The translations under genes were made by a program, and so were the position numbers. Under the pieces are notes generated by a model. The model ran no database searches. It was not told the origin of the DNA and worked only from the letters and a program-made list of their open reading frames with translations. From the NCBI GenBank assembly GCA_034433615.1, contig DAOUAJ010000122.1, forward strand, positions 1-7,933: DNA of 7,933 nt, in the 5' to 3' direction. Every line of letters starts with the position of its first letter. The first letter of the stretch is position 1. The stretch is from DAOUAJ01 sp034433615 (GTDB lineage: Bacteria; Chloroflexota; Anaerolineae; DUEN01). Positions 1 through 5,694 of the stretch are shown in pieces.

Positions 1-1485
1 CAGGTAACGCACCCGCTCTAACGGCCGCTTCACAAAGCGCGCCCCATCCCGATCCAGCCGCTTGATCACGTCCTCGATCTCCGGGCGCGGGACGCGGCCT
101 GCGAAGCGCTGCAAGGGTGCTGCTACTTCCACGGGCACTGACAATGGCCGGCTCCCCCGATCTCGGAACCAGGTGACCCCTTCCTCCACCAGGTCCCACT
201 CTAAAACGTAGCTTCCAGGCTGCGATGGCGCCACCACGCTCGCTTCTGCCTCAACTTCCGCGTCCGGCTCCACGTCGGCCGGCAGTTCACTACGGATGTC
301 GTCTTCCGGTCGCAGCAACACCGGCTGACCGTTCTGGTCAAACCAATGAAAACCAACGTGCACCGGGTTGGCTCCTCCGCGCCGCCACACCCGGCTCCCT
401 TCATTCCGTAACCGAAAGCGTACCGTGTAATTTCCCCCGCCTTGCATCTGGGTTGGGGTGTTGTGCGAGACGAAGGCGGCGCGGTATGGCTCACGCACGG
501 GCACCTCCCGCCAGCGATAGTCATTGTCCAACGCCAGCAGAAAGTCCTCGATCACCCGCCGCTTCCCCTCAATCACCCATTGATCCCGCGCCGGCCACCG
601 ATACAACGCCAACAGCCGAATCTGCTGATGCCCCGGCTGCTGATTCCACCAGTTGATCTCCCCATAGGCATTGCGCACCCACCCGCTGTTCACGTCTGCC
701 CACGGCTCACTCTGATCGGTCTCGGTGATGTACACCGGCAGGTGCCGCATCGAAGCGGGGATCACGCTCATGAAGTCCCGGTAGACGTAGAAGTGATAGT
801 AGCGATTCTGAAACGGTGGCCCCATGCGCGCCTCGCTGTAGATCAGGTTGGGGTCAGAGCCATGGGTGTAGGCATGCAATGCGATCCCGTCGCATCCGCT
901 CGGCCCCAGCAGGCGCAGCACGTCCCGCAGGTACACCACCCAGTCGCCGGTCTCGTTCCCAGGGTATGGGGTCTCGTTGTTCCACGGCGCTACCGCCGCC
1001 ACACACACCTGATCGTTCTCATGACCCTCGACTTCCTTGATCGCTCCCCGACACAGAAGATAACACGACGCGTAAAGTGACGGGGTGATCACTTCGCCCG
1101 ACTTCACGATGCGGGGCGGGATGGCGTTCCAATCACGCTGTACGCCCGGCCGCTCACCAGCCAGGTTAGGTTCATTGCCGATGATCCAGATGTGGGCGCC
1201 CCGCGATGCGGCCACGAAGTTGGCACACCGTCGGGCGAAGTCAGCATACCGACTGGAGTGCGGGATTGTGCCATTGGGCTCGTAGCCGTGGTTCAGTCGC
1301 ACGATCACCCCCAACCCCCGATCCGACCACGGCCGATAGTCTCGCCCTGAACGGTTGTTGGGATCGGCCCCTAACTCCTCGGTGAAAACGATCCACCCGG
1401 GCTTGCCTTTGGCAAGCATGTGCTGCTCGCCACCTTCCTCATGAATGCCGAAAATGTATGGAGAATCGCACAAAGGACGAGGCAT
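1..1485 (-). CDS. Glycoside hydrolase-like (GH-A type barrel) protein with C-terminal beta-sandwich, 3' part off-window
   Basis: The frame stays open for 495 codons from ATG 1485 to the left edge, so the gene is partial. Residues about 10-320 read as a TIM-barrel glycosidase. IWIIGNEPN at 99-107 matches the clan GH-A acid/base motif (Glu105). YITETD at 252-257 could supply the nucleophile (Glu255). HAYTHG at 204-209 is a typical strand-end motif. Residues about 335-455 look like an immunoglobulin-like beta-sandwich (NYTVRFRLRNEG, PGSYVLEWDLV). The last residues, from PEIEDVIKRL at 468 to RVRYL at 495, resemble the linker that precedes a PGRP/Amidase_2 domain in Chloroflexota proteins that I recall. 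An amidase beyond the edge is therefore inferred, not seen. No N-terminal signal peptide is visible, so export, if any, is unexplained. The substrate is unknown; a cell-wall or other polysaccharide is a guess. The start is fixed by a strong ribosome-binding site and by the upstream promoter. Confidence 0.85.
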   Translation of the reverse strand, partial: MPRPLCDSPYIFGIHEEGGEQHMLAKGKPGWIVFTEELGADPNNRSGRDYRPWSDRGLGVIVRLNHGYEPNGTIPHSSRYADFARRCANFVAASRGAHIWIIGNEPNLAGERPGVQRDWNAIPPRIVKSGEVITPSLYASCYLLCRGAIKEVEGHENDQVCVAAVAPWNNETPYPGNETGDWVVYLRDVLRLLGPSGCDGIALHAYTHGSDPNLIYSEARMGPPFQNRYYHFYVYRDFMSVIPASMRHLPVYITETDQSEPWADVNSGWVRNAYGEINWWNQQPGHQQIRLLALYRWPARDQWVIEGKRRVIEDFLLALDNDYRWREVPVREPYRAAFVSHNTPTQMQGGGNYTVRFRLRNEGSRVWRRGGANPVHVGFHWFDQNGQPVLLRPEDDIRSELPADVEPDAEVEAEASVVAPSQPGSYVLEWDLVEEGVTWFRDRGSRPLSVPVEVAAPLQRFAGRVPRPEIEDVIKRLDRDGARFVKRPLERVRYL

Positions 1486-1491
1486 TTCAAG

Positions 1492-1497
1492 ACCTCC
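1492..1497 (-). promoter_or_regulatory. Ribosome-binding site of the glycosidase-like gene
   Basis: On the minus strand GGAGGT lies six bases (CTTGAA) upstream of ATG 1485, a near-ideal Shine-Dalgarno match and spacing. It decides the start and supports the long minus frame as the real gene in this region. Confidence 0.85.
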
Positions 1498-1535
1498 ATA
1501 ACAGGCCAGAGCCACGCGTTGCCGTAACATCCAGA

Positions 1536-1564
1536 ATTATACACTACCTTTGGACGCCTGTCTA
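1536..1564 (-). promoter_or_regulatory. Sigma-70-type promoter for the glycosidase-like gene
   Basis: On the minus strand a TAGACA box (1564-1559, five of six matches to TTGACA) is separated by exactly 17 bases from a perfect TATAAT box (1541-1536). Transcription should begin near 1528-1530, giving a 5' leader of about 45 nt before ATG 1485. This is inferred from consensus only. Confidence 0.75.
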
Positions 1565-1658
1565 ATGCTGGACGGGAACTTGACCACACATGGGCAGTTT
1601 ACCAACGATTCGTGCAATATCCCGGCTGCAAAGGGGAACGCGAGCGATCCAAGGCATC

Positions 1659-1687
1659 TTGCTTATTCCATCCTGTAATGCTACAAT
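1659..1687 (+). promoter_or_regulatory. Extended -10 promoter for the acetyltransferase-receptor unit
   Basis: TGCTACAAT at 1679-1687 is an extended -10 element (TG, one base, then TACAAT with five of six matches). A poor -35 (TTGCTT, 1659-1664) lies 17 bases upstream, as expected when an extended -10 compensates. Transcription would start near 1694, about 80 nt before the ATG. An 8-base palindrome GTAGCTAC (1695-1702) sits at the predicted start. The spacer between the two divergent promoters (1565-1658) holds only a short odd palindrome, ACGATTCGT at 1605-1613, and no convincing operator. Confidence 0.55.
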
Positions 1688-1774
1688 TTCCCTGGTAGCT
1701 ACTCGACCATCTCGAAAGTGCGCGGCGCCCACGCCAACATACTACTCTGGCCCTTAGAGAGGAAGGGATCACCG

Positions 1775-2305
1775 ATGCGCATCCGTCCTGCTGATCTGCA
1801 TGACCTCAGCCCCTGCTTCAGCCTGGATGCCTCTTATGAGACGGATCATGTTTGGCAGCTTGACCATCGGGAGGAGGAATCGGGCATTGTGGTGCAGTTT
1901 CGCCTGGTACGCCTGCCTCGAACGATGGTTGTGGCTTACCCGCCACGCGGTGATAGCTTGTTGGCACACTGGGAGCGTGGGGAGTGTGTCTACGTGGCTG
2001 CGGAAGGGCGCGATGTGAAGGGATACATTGAAGTGATCGCTCAGCCGGACCAGGGCCTGGCGTGGGTTCAGAATTTCATTGTGGACAAACCGCAACGTCG
2101 ACAAGGGCTGGGAACATCCCTGGCCTCCGCCGCGGTGCAGTGGGCGCAGGTACGCGGGCTGGAACGTTTGATGATCCCCATCCAGAGCAAGAACTATCCA
2201 GCCATCCGTTTTTGCCAGAAACTTGGCTTTGAGTTCTGCGGCTACAACGACCGTTATTTTGCCAACCGGGACATTGCCTTGTTCTTCGGACGTAATCTGA
2301 CGTGA
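1775..2305 (+). CDS. GNAT family N-acetyltransferase
   Basis: Predicted soluble protein of 176 residues, normal for a single-domain GNAT, which transfers acetyl from acetyl-CoA to an amine. The acetyl-CoA-binding motif A is clear: strand WVQNFIVD at 97-104, then QRRQGLGTSL at 107-116, with the Q/RxxGxG/A signature and a following helix. Motif B follows as a strand (RLMIPIQ, 131-137), then NYPAIRFCQKLGFEFCGYND at 140-159. The N-terminal half, with YETDHVWQLD at 21-30, recalls streptothricin-acetyltransferase-like GNATs, but the acceptor cannot be read from sequence and no resistance role is claimed. ATG 1775 is chosen because GGAAGGG (1761-1767) precedes it by seven bases. A GTG at 1718 would add 19 unsupported residues. 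The receptor gene starts 22 bases after the stop, so the two are probably cotranscribed. Confidence 0.88.
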   Translation: MRIRPADLHDLSPCFSLDASYETDHVWQLDHREEESGIVVQFRLVRLPRTMVVAYPPRGDSLLAHWERGECVYVAAEGRDVKGYIEVIAQPDQGLAWVQNFIVDKPQRRQGLGTSLASAAVQWAQVRGLERLMIPIQSKNYPAIRFCQKLGFEFCGYNDRYFANRDIALFFGRNLT

Positions 2306-2327
2306 TGCGACCCTTGACAGAGTTCCT

Positions 2328-4367
2328 ATGCCTCAAACCCGTGCTGTGAACTGGACCGAGATGCTTTCCTTTGCTGATCTCACGCTTGCCTCTGCCATCT
2401 TGGTGCTGACCTTCTCGCTCCTGGTCTATTTGCTCATCTACAATTGGCGCAACAGGGTGGCCCGGGCCTTTTGCGCCTTGCTGGCGTGCGTGGTCATCGT
2501 CTATGCCTGTGATGTGGTCTTGCCACGCGTGGAGACGTTGCACGCCGCTACGCTGTGGCTCCGCTTCCAGTGGCTGGGCATCGGCTTTGTGCCGGCCGCT
2601 TATCTCCACTTTTCAGACGCGTTGCTGTGCACGACCAATGCGCTATCCAACCGTCGCCGCCGGCTGGTGAGACTCAGCTATGTCCTGGGCGCGGTCTTGT
2701 TCGGGCTGGTGTTCTTCACCGACTGGATCGTGCGCGATGGCGTCTTCTCGCCGCCCACTACGTACCTGGCTCCAGGCCCTTTCTTTCGAGGATTTGCTCT
2801 CTATTTCGTATTAATGGTACTCTATGGCGCGTACAATATCCAACGCGCCCGAGAGCGCTGCTTGACACCAGCCTCGCGGCGGCGTATGACTTACCTGGCC
2901 GTTTCCTTCCTGGCCCCGGCATTGGGTGTTTTCCCCTACTTGATCCTGGTCGGCGCGCCTGTCCCTCCCTCTCCCAGCCTGGTGCTCTCCCTCAGCCTGG
3001 TGGGCAACATGGGGGTGGGGGCTATGCTGGTGGTGATGGCGTATAGCGTCGCTTACTACGGCGCACTCACGCCCGACCGCATAGTGAAGCACAGCCTGAT
3101 TCATTACCTGCTGCGAGGGCCGGTGGTGGGCTCGGCGGCCATCGTGGTCATGCTGGTCATTCCCAAGGTCGAAGCTATATTGGGGCTACCTCGAGATACG
3201 GTGCTCGTCTTCGCCGCCATGGTGGTGGTGGTCCTGGGACAACTCCTGGTCAATCTGAGCAAGCCGTTTATTGATCGCATCATCTATTGGCAAGACGCGG
3301 AAGAGGTGGGGCTGATCCAGGAGTTGGATCGGCGGCTGTTCACTTCCAGCGACCTGCATCAGTTCCTGGAGAACGTACTGATCGCCATCTGCGAACTGCT
3401 ACGGGTGCCTTCTGGCTTCGTGGCCATCGTCCGGGAGCAGGAGCTCTACCTGGAGGCGACGTGCGGGGCTGTTGATCAGGCTCAGGACATCTTAGCGGAG
3501 CAGGATTGGGTGGCTGTGCTGCGCGCTCTAAGCCAACCACCCTCCAACGGCACCAACTATCGCGAGCAATTGCAATGTGTCAGCCAGGCCGGGTATTGGG
3601 TGTGGCCATTGTGGTCAGGCGGACACGATATGCTGCGTGGACTGTTGGCTGTGCAAGCGCGTACTGAAGAACCGCTGCTCACGGAGCAAGAGGGGCAGGC
3701 TATCGCGATGTTGCTGCGGCGAGCTGAGACCGCTTTGGAGGATCGCCAACTTCAGCAGAGTGTGTTCGTAGCGCTGCAACGCATGATGCCAGAATTGGAG
3801 CGGATTCAGGCCTGGCGTGGGGCCATACCCTACGCGGGAAGCAGTCCACCGACCGAGGGTGACGCTCCTGTGGTCAACATGGAGGAGCTACAACGGTGGG
3901 TTAAGGATGCCCTCACTCACTATTGGGGTGGCCCCAAGCTCACCCACAGTCCATTATTGCAATTGCGCATCGTCAATCACGCGCTCGAGGAGGAGGAAGG
4001 CAACCCGGTGCGGGCTCTGCGGTCCGTGTTGGGGAAGGCTATTGAGCGTCTGCGGCCGGCCGGTCAACGCCACATGACGACCTCGGAATGGCTGCTGTAC
4101 AACATCCTGGATCTCAAATTCATTCAGGGGAAACGCGTGCGCGAGGTCGCACAGCGGCTGGCGATGAGCGAATCTGATCTGTACCGCAAGCAACGGGTGG
4201 CTATTGCCGAGGTGGCCAGGATACTGGCAGAGATGGAGGCGCGTGAGGGCGGCCTTGCGTATGGCTCCTTACAAATGCTTGACAAAGGCTCATCCCTTGT
4301 CTATAATGAGACGAAGAATGAAACGTTGACCAACGTAGGTGATGGCGAGATCGGGAGCCAAGGTTGA
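2328..4367 (+). CDS. Polytopic membrane sensor with GAF-like domain and C-terminal helix-turn-helix-like segment
   Basis: A 679-residue protein. Hydrophobic segments lie at about 17-38, 45-63, 78-99, 116-134, 155-173, 187-208, 218-241, 265-283 and 291-309. The first seven resemble the 7TM sensor module of some histidine kinases. Residues about 335-470 look like a GAF domain (LENVLIAICELLRVPSGFVA at 347-366, closing with AIAMLLRRAETAL). No HisKA H-box and no HATPase N, G1 or G2 motif is seen. Instead a C-terminal region (about 515-640) contains VREVAQRLAMSESDLYRKQR at 604-623, which has helix-turn-helix character like sigma region 4. Family recollection suggests such proteins recur in Chloroflexota, usually labelled as 7TM histidine kinases; that label would be misleading here. 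The last roughly 38 residues are low in recognisable structure and their DNA carries the next promoter. The ribosome-binding site before ATG 2328 is weak, so expression may depend on the upstream gene. Ligand and target are unknown. Confidence 0.82.
   Translation: MPQTRAVNWTEMLSFADLTLASAILVLTFSLLVYLLIYNWRNRVARAFCALLACVVIVYACDVVLPRVETLHAATLWLRFQWLGIGFVPAAYLHFSDALLCTTNALSNRRRRLVRLSYVLGAVLFGLVFFTDWIVRDGVFSPPTTYLAPGPFFRGFALYFVLMVLYGAYNIQRARERCLTPASRRRMTYLAVSFLAPALGVFPYLILVGAPVPPSPSLVLSLSLVGNMGVGAMLVVMAYSVAYYGALTPDRIVKHSLIHYLLRGPVVGSAAIVVMLVIPKVEAILGLPRDTVLVFAAMVVVVLGQLLVNLSKPFIDRIIYWQDAEEVGLIQELDRRLFTSSDLHQFLENVLIAICELLRVPSGFVAIVREQELYLEATCGAVDQAQDILAEQDWVAVLRALSQPPSNGTNYREQLQCVSQAGYWVWPLWSGGHDMLRGLLAVQARTEEPLLTEQEGQAIAMLLRRAETALEDRQLQQSVFVALQRMMPELERIQAWRGAIPYAGSSPPTEGDAPVVNMEELQRWVKDALTHYWGGPKLTHSPLLQLRIVNHALEEEEGNPVRALRSVLGKAIERLRPAGQRHMTTSEWLLYNILDLKFIQGKRVREVAQRLAMSESDLYRKQRVAIAEVARILAEMEAREGGLAYGSLQMLDKGSSLVYNETKNETLTNVGDGEIGSQG
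4279..4307 (+). promoter_or_regulatory. Perfect consensus sigma-70 promoter inside the receptor gene's 3' end
   Basis: TTGACA (4279-4284), a 17-base spacer and TATAAT (4302-4307): twelve of twelve consensus bases at optimal spacing. Transcription should begin near 4314. The boxes lie within the last codons of the upstream gene. The next plus-strand gene is S1 at 4577, so this is the likely S1/ftsK promoter, or the promoter of a short RNA ending at the terminator at 4478. Confidence 0.85.
4323..4336 (+). repeat. Perfect inverted repeat just after the predicted start site
   Basis: ACGTTG, two bases AC, then CAACGT: a perfect 6+6 inverted repeat beginning about 9 bases after the predicted transcription start. 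It could be a protein operator placed to block initiation or a 5' stem in the RNA, although a two-base loop is too tight for all six pairs to close in RNA. It is short enough that chance remains possible. Confidence 0.45.
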
Positions 4368-4433
4368 TCGTCGTAATGTGCTGGACGGTTGGGTCGGCCT
4401 CACAAACGTTTCACCCTGTGAAGAGGAGTGGCC

Positions 4434-4478
4434 AAAAAGTCTCGACCACTGTTGTGCAGACAGTGGCCGGGACTTTTT
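4434..4478 (+). terminator. Strong intrinsic terminator
   Basis: An 18-position stem with a nine-base loop (TTGTGCAGA, 4452-4460). The left arm 4434-4451 (AAAAAGTC, TCGA, CCACTG) faces the right arm 4461-4478 (CAGTGG, CCGG, GACTTTTT). There is one A-C mismatch (4445/4467) and one G-U wobble (4442/4470), and the stem ends in five T. The matching A-tract on the left could make it bidirectional, although no convergent gene is present. It lies 66 bases after the receptor stop codon and so ends that unit. It is also downstream of the promoter at 4279-4307 and upstream of S1. Confidence 0.85.
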
Positions 4479-4564
4479 ATGTTCGCCTGGGTTGTTCACC
4501 TGGCCTGGCGTTGTGCCCGGCGTCCGATGTCGGTCAAACCCTATTATCCTGAACGCTTTTGAGA

Positions 4565-4572
4565 GGGGGAGG
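4565..4572 (+). promoter_or_regulatory. Ribosome-binding site of the S1 gene
   Basis: The purine run GGGGGAGG ends four bases before ATG 4577. It fixes that ATG as the start rather than the TTG at 4559, six codons upstream, which would place the ribosome-binding site inside the gene. Confidence 0.75.
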
Positions 4573-4576
4573 AAGC

Positions 4577-5647
4577 ATGAACGAGCTGTGGTACGGTGAA
4601 CGCGATGCGTTGAATGAGCCGGATGAGGGTTACTGGCAATCCTTGTTGAACGATGGCGAGATCGTATCCTCGCCTCCGCCAACCAGGTTTGAGTCTTCTG
4701 CATTTTGGTCTGATCGCACAGATGGTCAAAGGGCGGAAGTAGACAAGAATCGGTTGGGCCCTCGAGAAGAGGACTGGAGCGCGGCCGAGCGTGCTCATGC
4801 CTGCGGGGAGATTCTGTCGCTGCCAGTAACAGGCTACAATCGGGGTGGCTTATTGGTCCAATTCAAGGGGCTATGTGGTTTTGTGCCGGCTTCACACCTG
4901 GTGGACTTGCCACGATTGTCTGATCCCACCGAGCGCCTTAACGTGCTGGCCCGGTATGTGGGAAGCTTTCTGGACGTGTGCGTCATCGAGATTGACCGAG
5001 AGCAAGGCCGCCTCATCATGTCCCAGCGTGCAGCCCGTGAGGGTCACCGCGGTCAGAGCATCCTGCACTCTTTGAAACCGGGAGACCGTTGCCGCGGCCG
5101 TGTGACCAACCTCCGTCCCTTCGGTGCATTTGTTGACCTGGGCGGCATCGAGGGGCTGGTGCACATCTCTGAACTGTCGTGGGGACGGATCGCCCATCCC
5201 AGCGAGGTCGTGCACCCGGGAGATGAAGTAGACGTGTACGTGATCAGCGTGGACTGCGCGCAACGTAAGATCGCATTGAGCATTAAGCGTCTCATACCCG
5301 ATCCGTGGAAAAGAGCGGCTGAACGTTATCGGGTGGGGCAGATCGTGACCGGCGTGGTCACCAACGTGGTGAGCTTTGGCGCCTTCACTCGTATCGAGGA
5401 GGGATTGGAGGGGCTTATCCACATCTCTGAGCTGGCCGAGGGTCACTTCCTGCACCCCCGCAACGTGGTGCAAGAAGGGGACACGGTGCGAGTGCGCATT
5501 CTCAATATTGACCCGGACAATCACCGGATGGGGCTAAGTTTGCGCCATGCCTGGCAATCCGCATCAGAGACATCGGCAGTACAGGATGTGCCGTCGTCAG
5601 GACTCCAACCTGCCGTTCAGGAGTCGGCTATCACCTGGCGGCGGTGA
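4577..5647 (+). CDS. rpsA: S1 RNA-binding domain protein, probable 30S ribosomal protein S1
   Basis: A 356-residue soluble protein with three S1 (OB-fold) RNA-binding domains. Domain 1 (about 76-150) is divergent but keeps the GFVPASHL turn at 101-108 typical of ribosomal S1. Domain 2 (about 166-237) has VTNLRPFGAFVDLGGIEGLV and HISELSWG. Domain 3 (about 252-324) has VTNVVSFGAFTRIEEGLEGL and HISELAEG. The first 75 residues are rich in acidic residues and show no domain I know. E. coli S1 has six such domains and 557 residues; shorter S1 proteins occur in other phyla, so this length is compatible with S1 that binds mRNA on the 30S subunit. A general RNA-binding S1 protein not on the ribosome is the alternative. 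It is preceded by a long leader and a terminator, and followed 47 bases later by ftsK in the same direction with no terminator between, so cotranscription is likely. Confidence 0.82.
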   Translation: MNELWYGERDALNEPDEGYWQSLLNDGEIVSSPPPTRFESSAFWSDRTDGQRAEVDKNRLGPREEDWSAAERAHACGEILSLPVTGYNRGGLLVQFKGLCGFVPASHLVDLPRLSDPTERLNVLARYVGSFLDVCVIEIDREQGRLIMSQRAAREGHRGQSILHSLKPGDRCRGRVTNLRPFGAFVDLGGIEGLVHISELSWGRIAHPSEVVHPGDEVDVYVISVDCAQRKIALSIKRLIPDPWKRAAERYRVGQIVTGVVTNVVSFGAFTRIEEGLEGLIHISELAEGHFLHPRNVVQEGDTVRVRILNIDPDNHRMGLSLRHAWQSASETSAVQDVPSSGLQPAVQESAITWRR

Positions 5648-5656
5648 CACTTCCGC

Positions 5657-5677
5657 ATGGCTGATGGCTGATAGCTG
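5657..5677 (+). repeat. Three tandem heptamers between rpsA and ftsK
   Basis: ATGGCTG, ATGGCTG, ATAGCTG run head to tail without gaps in the 47-base gap. The third copy differs by one base. This resembles short tandemly repeated heptamers known from cyanobacterial intergenic regions. No function is evident; it lies in the leader of ftsK. Confidence 0.7.
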
Positions 5678-5694
5678 AAATACCTGGGATCGCT

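Larger units (their letters stand above)
4314..4576 (+). promoter_or_regulatory. Long leader of the S1 gene, containing an intrinsic terminator
   Basis: From the predicted start near 4314 to ATG 4577 is about 263 nt. The first half overlaps the end of the receptor gene and contains a palindrome (4323-4336) and a small hairpin TTCAC-CCT-GTGAA (4410-4422). A strong terminator (4434-4478) occupies the middle. The remaining roughly 98 nt carry weak hairpins such as CCGA-TG-TCGG near 4524-4533, then the S1 ribosome-binding site. I recognise no known riboswitch class. Apart from a lone TATTAT at 4542 without a -35 partner, no promoter is visible after the terminator. Confidence 0.5.

Noticed and set aside
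442..1080. Plus-strand open frame of 212 codons, and a second at 225-656
   Set aside because: Both lie antisense to the glycosidase-like gene, which has catalytic motifs, a ribosome-binding site and a promoter. Their translations are Pro/Arg/His-rich with no domain.
1371..1589. Minus-strand 72-codon frame running over the glycosidase start
   Set aside because: It begins upstream of the predicted start site of the minus promoter and is in another frame from the gene with the ribosome-binding site.
1718..1774. Upstream GTG start for the acetyltransferase
   Set aside because: The added 19 residues lack GNAT character, and the good ribosome-binding site belongs to ATG 1775.
2314..2319. TTGACA box just before the receptor gene
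   Set aside because: No -10-like hexamer lies 16-18 bases downstream, so it is not a promoter.
2076..2609. Minus-strand open frame of 177 codons across the acetyltransferase-receptor junction
   Set aside because: Antisense to two well-supported genes and low-complexity in composition.
4341..4353. 13-base direct repeat (GATGGCGAGATCG), second copy at 4652-4664
   Set aside because: One repeat of this length is expected by chance in a window of this size, and the second copy is inside rpsA coding sequence.
4542..4547. TATTAT as a second rpsA promoter
   Set aside because: Five of six matches to a -10, but no -35 at a workable distance and no TG extension.
4892..5524. Minus-strand open frame of 210 codons
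   Set aside because: It mirrors the rpsA S1 domains in a GC-rich gene, has no ribosome-binding site and no recognisable protein features.
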